The position numbers were made by a program, and so were the translations under genes. This document shows positions 44,196-56,252 of a stretch of DNA of 64,000 nt, piece after piece; position 1 is the first letter of the stretch; every line of letters starts with the position of its first letter. Under the pieces are notes generated by a model. The model did not search any database. It was not told where the DNA came from and saw only the letters and a program-made list of their open reading frames with translations. Source of the stretch: Microcebus murinus (lineage: Eukaryota; Chordata; Mammalia; Primates; Cheirogaleidae); NCBI RefSeq assembly GCF_040939455.1, contig NC_134112.1, positions 18,378,501-18,442,500 of the forward strand, given 5' to 3'.

Positions 44196-44199
44196 ATTT

Positions 44200-45700
44200 T
44201 AGTACCACCTAAGATGTAGGTATCTTTGAATTGGATGTTAATAGAAAGCACAGAGATGTATTAACAATCAGAAACAGCAAATAAGATCATTTATACTCGA
44301 CTTTGAATTATAGTAAAGGAGCTTTTGCCCATAATGATTTCCTTATTATGCTTGCCTGAAATTAAAAGTCATTTCTATCCTTTGAACACATAGACAATGG
44401 ACTTTACTTTTAAACATTTCATCCAACAGCTATATATAACTCAGATATAGATATTGAGATTATTCAGGTGAAGCTGCAAAGCTACTTCATGGAATGTACT
44501 GGATTGAATTATACACAAGAACTTAGTAATTAGCTTCTGTAGCTCCTCAGCTACTGGAAAAGATAGAGCCTGTTCCTACAGCTTCATCAGAGACCTAAGG
44601 AATATAAAGGAAATCATAAACAGGAGAGTTGTTTCTTTAGGATGGTGTGGCAGGCGCAAAAGTGCACCACCCCCTGGGATCTTCCTCTGAGAAAGAACTT
44701 GCTGTCCAGCTGTGGGCAGTGCAGCACCACCAGCCTCTCTCATAGCATTCTTACCCAGGTCACGCTCTTCCCGGACAGTCCCTAGAAAATGACTGAGCAA
44801 AGCAAGGTACTGCCTAATGCTGGACTCATTGAGCAGACAAATTTTGCTTTGAAGCTGGTCTCTGAGTAAGCCCAGGACTCGTCAGATGTCTCTGCAGTGG
44901 GAGTTCTCCCCTTGCTCCTCCTTTCACAGGGACCAGATCAGCCTCACAGCCCGAAGGCTCTCCCCACCCAATCCTGCTCCCCCTCCTCTATCTTTAACAG
45001 CTGTTACCCCTTCCTAATTTTACCTTTTCACCCATCCTAGTTTTCCATGAATTTTCCTGGAAATTCACCACCCAGAAATGGTGCCACCAAGGCAATTATT
45101 AATTTTACAACCTTACTGGTATCTTCCGAGAGAATCCCTTTGAAGCTATATAGCACAGTATTCACTGTCAGAAGAGAGGACTGAATGCCTATGAGATGCT
45201 TATTCTGTCTCACAGTTCCAGACTCTAGTCAAATGTTAGAGTCCCTAGAATGAAGAAAAGTCCCCTGAGAACAGTAGATGAGCATTCAGATCTTTGAGGC
45301 ATAGTATGTAATACACCGTACGTTTCTATGAAGACTTAAACACTGAAATTTGGTCATAAAATAATTCTAGCCAATCCCAATTATTTGAAAGGAACATTGG
45401 CTATATTAGACTCCCTTTATAATGTCACAAAAAGCAAAACAATCTTGATATGAACTCTAGCTCTTACATAATCCTCATACTTAATCAAATAATTTATTAT
45501 AAAGACTAAATTACTTTTAAAATAAGTAGAAAGAAATGCCTAATAAAAAAGTTAGTGTGCAAAATGTTCTTTTTATGTATAGTTAGTGCCATCTGCTGGC
45601 TATGACATAACATTTGCCATGAAATTTGTATCAGTTTTAGCAGAAAATGAGAGAAAGCAAGAGAACTCAAAGACATGAACTACATTTTAGTTGTGATGAT
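44200..45700. other. Intergenic stretch without recognised gene
   Basis: A slightly GC-richer patch at 44640-45000 has short open frames but no protein family match. Might include LTR-like or other old repeat debris; not assigned. Confidence 0.4.
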
Positions 45701-45709
45701 CTCTGCAGA

Positions 45710-46185
45710 TAACACTCTTCCTAGCTCCTCCCTCCCTCACCGGCTTGTCTCTGCCACTGCTCGAGTGAGTCTATCTCCCTCCTTCCTTCGTGCTCTAGGA
45801 AGCTTTCTGTGCTTTGTATCCTGCCTCCTCTCTGGGACCCTTGGCCCTCCCAACATCACACCTTTCGCTTCTGTGACAATGAACTGCTTGAAATTTCCAA
45901 CAGCTCTGTTTCCTGCCTGTGTTCCCTCCTTCCCCTCAGCCTGCTAAGGTCTTCCCTGTCTTCTCCTCCCCCTCGTCCTGTCCTGACCCTCCCCTCTGTG
46001 GTCTGCTAATTCCACTTCCCTTGTCACATGGTTTGATAATTTAAAAATGATCTGTCTGCCTTTTTGAGTCCCCTATTGAGCTGTGAATTACTTAAATACA
46101 GGATTTGTGTCTTACTGGTTTCTGTTTTCCACCCAGCACAGTGCCTGGCACATAGCAGGTGATCAGTAAAGATTGCACAGAAGAA
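45710..46185 (+). mobile_element. L2 LINE 3' part, sense
   Basis: CT-rich L2 body then TGAGCTGTGAATTACTTAAA, TTTTCCACCCAGCACAGTGC, CTGGCACATAGCAGGTGATC. The 90-codon open frame at 45675-45947 falls in it. Confidence 0.7.
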
Positions 46186-46394
46186 TAATGTGGAAACTAA
46201 CAGGTTAAAACATAGAAAAATTTTAAAGGTAGAGTGATTGGTGATCCCTTTGGGTAACTTTTATTATTTACTCTTCCTACAATTATCCCCCCCCAAATAG
46301 ATCAACATTTTCTTAATTCTTTTTAAGGTATGCAATGCTACATTGGGTGCTCGGGGGATCAAGTTCAAAATATTAGTATATAAATTAAGACTGG

Positions 46395-46590
46395 GTTTGA
46401 CCTCCTGCTCTACCATTTACCAGCTGGGCAATTAACATTAAAATTTTATCATCTGCAAAATGGAGATATCAAAGGTATCTCCTTCAAAAATGATATTTTG
46501 AAGAAAAAAAATGAAGAAATACATGTAAAGCATGTAAGATAGAGTAAGCATTGGGTAGCGGTTTGTTGTTGCTGCTTTCGTTGTTATTGC
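46395..46590 (+). repeat. MIR SINE relic
   Basis: TTTGACCTCCTGCTCTACCA, TTTACCAGCTGGGCAATTAA, TTATCATCTGCAAAATGGAG. Confidence 0.7.
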
Positions 46591-46599
46591 TTAGATCAG

Positions 46600-49120
46600 G
46601 GAGCTGATGGTTTGAAGATCAGCACAGAGCAGTTGGTTACTGGGTGATGTTTCTATTCTCTACTCAATAGTTTGTTTATTCTTTAGGGATTGTCTGTCCC
46701 CTCTGGAGTCTACTAGCAATATTTTATTATGCCAATTTGGGGGAGCTTTACGACTGTGCTGTTTCTCTATTAACGGCTAATTTATATCTTTAATTTTTAA
46801 AAGCCATTATGCTAGAAACAGAAAATGCACACAGCCTCAAGGCATGAACATATGAATGAATGTACGTTATACTGCAAAATAGCAGGGTGCTATAGTACAG
46901 TGGTATCACATGGCTTTGAGTTTTGAAATAACTTTGCATTTACTAAGGTGGGCTTACCCTCCAGGTATAAAATAGAAAACTCAACAACTCCAGGCCTCCA
47001 GAGTCTTGCCTTCTGACTAACTTCTTACCAGTGAAATAAAACAAATCTAAAAAGGCAAATAACTGCTTCTCAATTGGAAATGATTCTAAATACCATAAAG
47101 GGAGTTGGTGGCCAGTGTACAAATTTTACCAGTGTCCTAACCTAGTCAGGATGGGAAAGGCAGCTGTTTCTGATTACTTTTAGAGGGAGTTTGTAAATGT
47201 TTCTCTAAATTCCTGTTTTTTATAGCAGATGATTTTTACCTTAGAGAGAGAGAGAGAAACCAAAAAGGTCAACAGAGGCAAAGTTTGTGGATTAGCTCTT
47301 TAATAAGTGGCTCTATTGCTCTTTTTCTACCTCCTACTCTTGCTACCTGCAACAAGGTGAGGGGAGGAGTGGTGAATGAGAGAGGCGGAGGGAAGTGGTG
47401 CTTGGGTAGCTGTCTGGCCTGTTTCATGTTGCAGCGCCTCATCAGGACCTCGTCTTCTTGTGATTGGGTAGAGCCGCGATGTGAACATTAACAGTAGGAA
47501 ACTTGGGTTATGAGGCCAAGCTCTCAGATCATCCACCAGGTTGGGGTTCAATCCCACTCTTCCCAGCACTTTCCACACTCTGCTCCCAGAATTGATCAGA
47601 GCATCTACTCACTGTAACAGAGGATTTTCTCTGGGCATTATTTTTTTAGTACCTGAGAAAGAACAAGAATCTAAACTTCAATTTCAGACAATGCTAAAAT
47701 ATCTAGTCATCATTTCCTCTTAGATGGTTTATGATTATGGATTCACACACTCATATGAAATAATATTCTGTGTCAAATACCTTCATACGTTTAAATCTTC
47801 TGTCTCACACACACACAAATTGACACTCATATCCAGTATGCCCACAGCCCTCCCACTCCCAAGCTAGAGCAAGGCCATCACAGCAAGGCCATCACAGAAC
47901 ATTCCAGAGAGGTGAAAGAGGCCCTCAGTGAGGAGACAGTTTTTCCTTCAGAGCCAGTTCTCTCCTGCATGAAAATTAATATAGTCACTACAGTGAGGGC
48001 AAGAAATCTGATGTTATAACAATTTTCTTAACTGCCTGAGACTATGGTGACATCAGAAGATAAGCATGACAGCTTAGCAAAAGTATACAAAGACTTTATA
48101 CAAAGTCACCTACGTTGTTCTCCAGATCAGAAACATAAGCAAGACTCAAATTTCTGCGTCTCCATTTAGGTCTCTACCATACCAGTCCAGACTCCTGTTC
48201 CAGGATTCGCAGGGTTGAGTGCCTTTCAGTCTCTACTGCCTTCGGTTTCCTTAGAGGTACAGACCTGCCTTACTGGGACAGCAGTTTGTTCACATGTCCA
48301 AGACCTAGCTCAACACCCAGCCTCTCATAGGTACTTCGGAAATGCTTTCCAAATGAATTTAGATATACAAACAGATTCCATGTGCATGGTTTCCATGGAA
48401 AACCACAACTGGACAAATAAGGGAAATCACTAAGGTCTTGAAATTAAAACAAAAAGTAACTAAAAATATTACAATATTGCTTTGATGGAATCAGCTCCTT
48501 CACGACCGACGTCTGTCATTCTACCTGCAGCTACTTCTGTCTTGCCTGCCCAGCAGAACACCTCTCTTGTACAACTCACTCTAGCTTAGACAATCTCTAA
48601 TGGCCTTTTGGCTCTAAAAAGCCAATCATCTATGTATACCTCCTGGGCACGGACACTTTTATTTCAGGGGGAAGGGGCAAAAAGAAGTGGTTTAAAACAG
48701 AAGAAGAAAATAGTCAAATCAAGTGAACCTTTTTGATTTAGGCGAAAAACATGTGAACTATAGAGTTCTAGAGAAATCTATTTCCACAGGAAATTTTTTA
48801 GAGGATGGGTGAAATACTAAAAATATTTATTGTTGAAAAACGGAAGTTAAAATTGATAACAAACAGACTGTATAGCAACATATGCATCTTTAGAAAAGTA
48901 GGGAAGTTTCCATTCAATGCTTTTTCAAGGTAGACCCTCCAGAACCTTAAGTTCATGGTTTTTAGTAACAAACTTAGAGCCTGAATACAATCCAGTTTGG
49001 CTCCGTTACATACTTTGTAAGCACCTCTTCAGTGGCTGGTGACAGAAAGGAGCATTGACAGAGGCAGAGGGTGGAAACAAAGAACTAGCCTAAAACCATG
49101 ACACCACTGTGCCCTCTATC
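46600..49120. other. Intergenic stretch without recognised gene
   Basis: Contains a GA tract near 47244-47260 and a direct 14-nt repeat (AGCAAGGCCATCAC) at about 47868-47895. Small open frames (47285-47491, 48215-48433) have no recognised match. Confidence 0.45.
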
Positions 49121-49124
49121 CTTG

Positions 49125-49365
49125 CAGCTATATCAGTGGCTGGATTCATGGGTTTGGGGTCAGTTCCACCTGGGTTGAAGCCCTCCTTGTACCACTTGGC
49201 TGTGTGGTCTCAGGGAATTTAATTTACATGAACATCCATTTAATCATCTATAAATTGAGGACAATACTGCCTACCCACAGGCTGCTGTGGAGATTAAATG
49301 CTACGTATATGCATCAGAGAGCCCAATTTAAAATAAATGCTTAATAAATAGCTACTCTGTGGTAG
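49125..49365 (+). repeat. MIR SINE
   Basis: Sense MIR: AGTGGCTGGATTCATGGG, TTGTACCACTTGGCTGTGTG, AATCATCTATAAATTGAGGA, GGAGATTAAATGCTACGTAT. Confidence 0.75.
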
Positions 49366-49744
49366 CTGCAGCAGATAAATTTCTCCCGAGGGGATCCTCA
49401 CTCCTTCCTCATGCCTCTGATAATCTGAAAAATAGACATGATGGTTTGAGGGTAAAGGGACCAATTAGAATTCATGAGTGAAGGTATAAATAGATTGCAA
49501 AAATAGACGACATAGAGTTATCTTGGCAGGGAAATTTTAATGATAATTATTTTTAGGGATATCATGGCAGTAGAAAATGTGATAAAGGCTATCTACCAAT
49601 GAAGACAAATGAGAAGGAATTTTGTTTCATTGGCCTAAAAATTTTAATAATTATAGGCAAATATATTATGCCTTGGTGTTTCCATCAGTAAAATGGAAAT
49701 AATCTTCACTAATCTTTCCTTTTTAATCAAGATTTGAAAGATCA

Positions 49745-50395
49745 GTCGCCTGACTCTCCTCCACCCCTACTGCCAGCCAGCTCTTTTCAGTGCCTCCTAT
49801 CATGCTTCTCGAATTGTCCTTTCCTTTCCCGTTCAGATATACAGCCTGCGGTCACTTCCCCTCACCTGGTGCAAGGACAACAGAAGTAGCTTCTTACCTT
49901 ATACCCCTGTCTTCCAGCACTTCTTCCCTTTGTATCATCCTTCTTCCCTCCACAGACTCATCTTCCCAAACACCGGCTGTCAGACCTCCAGGCCAATCTC
50001 CTAGCCAGAACTCTCTGTGGCTTCCCACTCTCCCCAGGGCACATGTCTTTACCTGGCACCGAAGACATTCTACAACAGTCCCAGTCCACCTTGCCCGTCT
50101 CGTCTCCCGTTGCTCACCTGCACAAACGAAATCAGAATATTCTTTGCTCCATTTTCTGAGTGTGTCCTTATTTTGGCCCATATTATTATTTTCTCTCCAT
50201 TTTCTCCAACCTCTCCACATGGCTCCAAAAATCCTACCCATATTTCAAGATCCAGCTTAAATTTTCCCACTTGGAAGCCTTCCTTGACCACTTAATGCAA
50301 ACACTTCCCTGAACCACTGTGGTACTTCTGGGTCCACACACATTTTGCACTTTATTGCTGTATTTTATATTGAATTTATATGCATTATCACTGGA
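49745..50395 (+). mobile_element. L2 LINE 3' part, sense (about 650 bp)
   Basis: Long CT-rich L2 body: CTCTGTGGCTTCCCACTCTC, TTTCAAGATCCAGCTTAAAT, GAAGCCTTCCTTGACCACTT, CATTTTGCACTTTATTGCTG. The 156-codon plus frame and 115-codon minus frame here are artefacts. Confidence 0.85.
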
Positions 50396-50554
50396 AGTAA
50401 ATACAGACCCAAGATCATGGTATAGGTTCTAAAAACTGACTATGCTTTTGTCCACTGGTGACCCATTTCCACACAAAGGAAGATGACAGACACAATTGGC
50501 CAGAACACAGAGCACTGAAATGAAACACAGTCCACCCTTGGGGATACCTATTAT

Positions 50555-50937
50555 ATTAGTTTGCTAGGGCTGCCAGAACAGAGTACCACAGACTGGGTGA
50601 TTTAAACAACAGAAATTTATTGTCTCAAAATTCTAGAGGCTAGGAGTCTGAGGTTGAGGTGTCTGCAGGGTTGGTTTCCTCTGAGGCTCCTCTCCCTGAC
50701 TTACAAGTGGCCACCTTCTCCCTGTGTTTTCATGTGGTCTTTCCTTTGTGCCTGTGTCTTAATCTCTACACATAAGGACTCCAGTCATATTGGATTAGTG
50801 CCCACCCCAATGAACTCATTGTACCTTAATTAGCTCTTTAAACATCCTATCTCCAAATAGTCACATTTGAGTTACTAGGGTTAGGGCTTCAAAATATGAA
50901 TGGGGAAGGGGGACACAATTCAGCCCATAGCACCTAT
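50555..50937 (-). mobile_element. MLT1 (ERVL-MaLR) solo LTR, antisense
   Basis: Begins TATTAGTTTGCTAGGGCTGC and ends GACACAATTCAGCCCATAG, the complement of the MLT1 LTR. In between: GATTTAAACAACAGAAATTT, TATTGGATTAGTGCCCACCC, CATCCTATCTCCAAATAGTC. No internal viral genes next to it, so a solo LTR. Confidence 0.9.
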
Positions 50938-51009
50938 CTAATGGCATAGATTAGAAGAAGATCCTTTAGCAACGCACATGATAGAAACTCTTCTTTAAAA
51001 TTTAGTTTG

Positions 51010-51395
51010 AATCGATGTCACGGACAGAGAGCAGAGTAGAATGGTGGTTACCAGAGGCTGGGAAGGGTAGCAGGAAAGGGGAGATAAAGTGAGGATGGTT
51101 AATGGGTACAAAAATATATTAATAGTAAGATAGAATGAAAAATATTTGATAGCACAACAAAGTGACTACAATCAACAATAAGTTAGAGAATACTTTAACT
51201 AAAAGAATGGAATCAGAATGTTCCTAACATAAAGAAATATTTAAATATATGAGGTGTTTGATATCCCAATTACCCTGATTTGATTAAGTCACATTGTATG
51301 TCTGTATCAAAACATGACATGTACCCTAAAAGATATATAATTATTGTGTATCCATAATAATTACAGATAACAAATTTAAAAAAAAAAAAACAAAA
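51010..51395 (+). mobile_element. L1 3' UTR end with poly(A), sense
   Basis: GAATGGTGGTTACCAGAGGC, GGTTAATGGGTACAAAAATA, GTTTGATATCCCAATTACCC, ATTATTGTGTATCCATAATA, then an A13 tract. 5' truncated. Confidence 0.88.
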
Positions 51396-51399
51396 TACT

Positions 51400-52395
51400 T
51401 AGTTTGATCATTTTATAATAAATAAAAATGGTCTGGAAACAGAGAATGCCATCCAGCTTAGACCTGCCTGGGGCATTCATGACATGAGGCGTGCAGAGGA
51501 AAGATGAACAATCCATATGTAAAAAGGGCCCATCCTCTCCTTTAATGAGAGGGGAAATGAATGTATAATCCTTGTAGCTGCTGCAAATACTATTGCTGAA
51601 GTTAATGCTAAAATGAAATTAATATACTTCTTTTTCTACAATGTGTGTCCGATCATTCTTAACTATACCTTTATTATCTTTATCGTTATAAAGAGCCTTT
51701 TGTTGTTGTGTCCTGATAACTCCATCCCTAACGCAGTGTTGATTCTAGTGCGCAGGTAAGGAGTCTTTCTCTTACAATTTATTGGAAGGGCCCTCTCTGT
51801 CTAGTCTCTGTCTGATGCTTCCTGTGGCACTTCTGCTACTGGCCCTTCCATCCCACAGAGGAGGCGTGAACTAAAGCAGATCCAAAGACAATAAATACCT
51901 TATTATTGGCTACCTCCATAAAATAATTTATATACATTTAATATTGTGAATATCTCTTCTGATCCAAAGAGATCATCAGTTGAGAAAAACAGAACAATCT
52001 AAGTGTCTAACTCTAAACCATTCATTCTACTGTTTTAGTAGAAGACCTACATAACCATCAATATCCAGTCATTTCCTGAATAACATAATTTACGTTGTAG
52101 TGAAGCTGTCCTTGCATAATTTATATTGTACAATTTTGCTTTCTCACATGAATAAATTAGGGGCTCAGGAAGTAGGAGGACAGTAAGCAAGAGAAAAATC
52201 ATGAAAAGTAATTAAGGAAGGACCAGTAATCCATGGTTGACCACCACGTTCAGGTGAACGCATAGAATAAATCTGAGTGAGAGTCAGGCCCAAAACTGAT
52301 TCTTTTAGCCAGGGACTCAGCAATGTGTGATCAAAGAAAGTTATGTCTAAAGAGCTCTGGAAACCAGGCAACTGTCATGGAAAAAATGGATAGGC
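51400..52395. other. Intergenic stretch without recognised feature
   Basis: No coding family or repeat recognised. Confidence 0.45.
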
Positions 52396-52399
52396 AGAT

Positions 52400-52615
52400 A
52401 CTACTTTTTAAAAAAATCAAAAAATAGAAGCCATCATGTATAGGTTTACCATGTGCTAGGTTCTTTGTATGTTATGCAATTTCATCTTTAGAACATTGTA
52501 AAGTTGCTTTAGAGATGAGAAAATCACATTCAGAGATGGCAAGTGCCTTTCCTAAGATCCTACAATTAGAAAGGGGCAAGGCTTGCAGTTAGATTTGGGT
52601 CTGTCTGATCCACTG
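52400..52615 (+). repeat. MIR SINE
   Basis: Sense MIR: CCATGTGCTAGGTTCTTTGT, TTTAGAGATGAGAAAATCAC, AGAGATGGCAAGTGCCTTTC, AAGATCCTACAATTAGAAAG. Confidence 0.7.
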
Positions 52616-52619
52616 ATAC

Positions 52620-54780
52620 AATCAAACAAAACCCAAAGTGCCCTGGATGGAAGTCATTAATTTCAAGGGAGACAGAATTGGATGTCTAGAAAGTGAGGGA
52701 CCCAGGAGTTGTCATTTTATATATTTGGGGCCAGGTGGTGCAGGATGTGAAGGACAAAGAAGAGCTGGCTGAGAATAAAAGTACTGTCACTCCTGCAAGG
52801 GAAATGTAAGACAGAAACCCTGTAGTTAAAGAACTTGGTTCCAAAGGTCTTCTCAGAAATTGTAAGTAAATTATCCAGATCTTCTCATCCCAAACCTTCT
52901 CAGGCTTGGGGCTGAACCTCGGGAGGTGGGAGTGGGGTGGCCAGTGTCCACACAGGGGAAGGGAAGCAGGCAGACAGGTCATTTATTAAACCCAGGAGCT
53001 CCCAGCTCCCAGCGGGAGCCTGTTCTTTCTATTCCCACAGTAAGAAGCTAATCAGTGGGGAAGGGCAGAGACATTCATTGGGTCCCACAGCTGAATGCCC
53101 ACAGCGGTGTCACCGGGAGGTGAGAGGATGCTTCTTGCTCCGCTGGCTGGGGTGACCCTGTTGGATCTACTCATGACCTTGCTGGATTCTGCGCCCACGC
53201 AGGACTCGCACTGAGCACGTGCCTGGGAAGCATTGCCCGTTTTCTTATTTACTAGCGCCCGTTTGCTAGAATGTAAAATTCTCTGGAGGAAATCAGAATC
53301 CCACCTGAGGCGAATTCGTGACCGTGTGAAGTGTGTGTGAGGCTGGGGGAGGCTCGTAGGGCCTTCGAGCTGCTCCAGGTGACAAGATGAATGGAGCGTG
53401 CAGCCGGAGGAGGCCGGCGCTCGGTTTGGCGCTCGGTTTAGAACACGCAGGTGAATGACTGATGGGACGTCTTGCTGAAACCTCTCAGATGCTCTGTGTC
53501 GAGTTCTACGAGTATGTAAAAGCCTTGGAAAACAACATGAAATTGCCTTGAGTGCACTCATACACCGGCTGAATGCAAATGCCTCCTCCCCTCCCCACCC
53601 ACTTTTAAACTAAAGGCATTTTTAAGGCTTTTGCTCCACAATAGGATGAAAATGATACCAGGTGGGAGCACAGAAGTGTCAGCAGAGCGTGGCTCAGCCA
53701 TGCATTTGGTGTTGATGCAGTCAGAGACACAGAGAAAGTCAGAAAGCCCATTCTAAAATGACGTCTTAATGAAAAAGGAAAAATGAGCGCTGTGTAAGTG
53801 TATATGGACTGTCTACTGTGCGGCAGAGGGAAATTGAGATCAGTAAATGCCACTCTGCGTCTGGCTGGACTCAGATTCCCATTTCAGTTTCTTTGTGGCG
53901 GTTAATAATTTGAGGTTGAGTAGAAAGACACCTGACCTCCCCCTGCCTTAGTCTGCCTGTGTCTGAGAGAGAAGACTCCGAGCGACCACTCGGACCAGCT
54001 CGGTGACACACGTGTGTAGAGTGTTGACCCTTCCAGCCATGAGAGAGCTGTGATCACAAGGTAGTTCTCAGAGATTGTGGTGTTTCTTTATCATGCATGT
54101 TTAACAAGACAAGAAAAATGCTATCCCTTCATTCCAAGAATCTGAAAGTCAATTTTAATGCAAGATAAATTTCTTTAAAAAAAAATCACATTCCTATTAT
54201 GTGCTTGGAGCTCAGAAGGCAATTCTGTGTCCTCAAGGAACCCCAAGGCGGAGACAGACATATAAACCAGCAATTACACTAAGTATTACAAGTAATGGTA
54301 GTGGTAGTAGCAAAGTGTATTTCCAGAGTGTAAACACAAAAATGGGACGCTGGATCAATATGTTTTCTGGGAGGTTGGAGCTACCAATATGCAAATGAGT
54401 CCCAAGTAGACTAACAGAAAGGATTTATTTAACAAAGCTATCACTGCCCCGAGGGGCAAAAACAAAAGTCAGATCCCCACAATGTCTCCAAAATTCCAAC
54501 TCCAGGATTCTTACAAGCCTTCTCAAAGAGGACATGATAGGGAGATGTGAGTTGTACACAGAATATTACTAAGACTGTCGTTGTTGGCCAAGATAAAGTA
54601 GGCCCTCTATAACCTGTCTCTCTCATGGATTATAGCTAAAAACAAATACAAAAAGCAACTATTTAAGGGCTCTGAGAAAGAAACACTAGAAGGCAGGTTA
54701 GAGAGGAGAGTCAAAACATGAAGAAAAAAACAGTATTGGGAGGAGTATCCTGAGTTCTTCTTCTTTCATCTCATTGCTTT
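52620..54780. other. Intergenic stretch, moderately GC-rich near 53.0-53.5 kb, no gene recognised
   Basis: A 169-codon minus-strand open frame (53561 to 53052) is among the longest in the window, but has no recognisable domain, no coding neighbours and low-complexity composition; it is probably chance. The 54.2-54.35 kb segment resembles old repeat debris. Confidence 0.4.
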
Positions 54781-54782
54781 GA

Positions 54783-55305
54783 CCTGAAAGTGGCCCTAGT
54801 TTGGAACTGTGCAGTAGGCACAGGCATCAAAACACTCAGAGAAACCTCATTTGTTTAACCAGAGAAGGAAAAGGGACTTTTGTGAGCTGAGAAGTGTTGG
54901 ATAAATTCCTTTTTAATTTCTTTTTCCCCTTTCTTTTTTCTCCTACCTCTAACCCAGAAATAGCCACAGTCTGGAGCTTCACAGCAGCAGTTGTGGCAGG
55001 AGTACCTGAAACACGGAGGGGAAAAACCCTACCTCTCTGGTCAGAGAATCTCACAAAAGGGTTCCCTGTGGTCCCAAGTAAACTAGAGAAATCCTTGCCT
55101 TTTTTTTTTCTTTCTTTTCCCACCACTTCACTCTGAGAGTAGCTCCAGTCGTGTGGAATTGCATGACAGAGTGGTTGGTGTAAAGTTCGAAAAACAACTC
55201 ACCTTTCTGGCCAGAGGAACCAGGCAGGTACCCTTTGAAGCTGGAGAGTATGAGGGAAATCCCAGAGGGAAGAAGAGGAGAAGGAGATATTCCAATTCTG
55301 TGTAC
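54783..55305 (+). repeat. Three degenerate L1 5' UTR monomers (about 175 bp)
   Basis: Units begin CCTGAAAGTGGCCCTAGTTT, CCCAGAAATAGCCACAGTCT and CTCTGAGAGTAGCTCCAGTC; each continues with a (C/T)CTC..TGGYCAGAG-like part and is preceded by a pyrimidine-rich tract. Confidence 0.65.
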
Positions 55306-56168
55306 AAACCAACACAAATTGTGGGCTAGAGACCAAGCTGTACATGCATTAAACAGACCCAAAGCAACATAAAGCCCCCACTGTGAGAGTTGACCTGGAA
55401 TTGAAACCACTCATCCACAGAGCTTGTTGTTTGTACATAACTAGGTTGATTAGCTACTAAAAGCAATAATAACAAGAAAGCTAACAGTCTCCAGAGGATT
55501 TTAACAGGGCTCAGAATCTCACAACATAATATCAAATTGTCTAGGATACAATACAAAAATTATTTGAATACAAAGAAGCAGGACAATGTGACCAGTGCTC
55601 AAGGGCAAAACCCTCAACAGGTGCCCAACAGCAAAGGGTACCTTCTTTTCCAGTGCCCAAAAGGCCACATTCTGGCCCATTTGGTAAACCCTTAAGAATG
55701 TTTAGATAATTGAAAGTATAGTAAATATGTTGACAGTAATAAGTATATGTGACCATGCATACTTAAAGAAAAAAAAACAATAAATGAAAGGATATCTAGA
55801 TAATAACCGAACATTTGAAAGTTAAACAACATAATTTTAAATGGCCCATTTGTCAAATAAGTTTCAAGGGAAATAAGAAATATGTTTAAATAAATAATAA
55901 TAAAATACTACATATAAAAAACTGTAGAAGTGCTTAGAGAGAAGAAAATTATAGCACTAAATGCTCATATTAGAAAAGAAAGCCTCAAATCAATAACCTA
56001 AGCTTCCGCATTAAGAAACTAGAAAAAAAGAACAAAATAAACACAAAGCAAGTAGAAGGAAGAAATTAATAAAAATAAGAGCAAAAATTGATGAATGTAA
56101 AAGCAGAAAAGCAATAGAGAAAGCCAATGAAAATATTGATAAAATGCATAAATCTCTAGCTAAACTAA

Positions 56169-56170
56169 CA

Positions 56171-56248
<78 letters not shown>
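56169..56248. repeat. (CA)10(GA)30 compound microsatellite inside L1
   Basis: CA from 56169 to 56188, then 60 nt of perfect GA; replaces part of L1 ORF2. Frames through it (LSLSLS, RERERE) are artefacts. Confidence 0.97.

Positions 56249-56252
<4 letters not shown>

Noticed and set aside
49790..50260. 156-codon + frame and overlapping 115-codon - frame
   Set aside because: Both lie in an L2 3' part whose CT-rich composition keeps stops rare; no domain seen.
53052..53561. 169-codon - strand open frame
   Set aside because: No recognisable family, no supporting exons or promoter signals; probably chance in a GC-richer patch.
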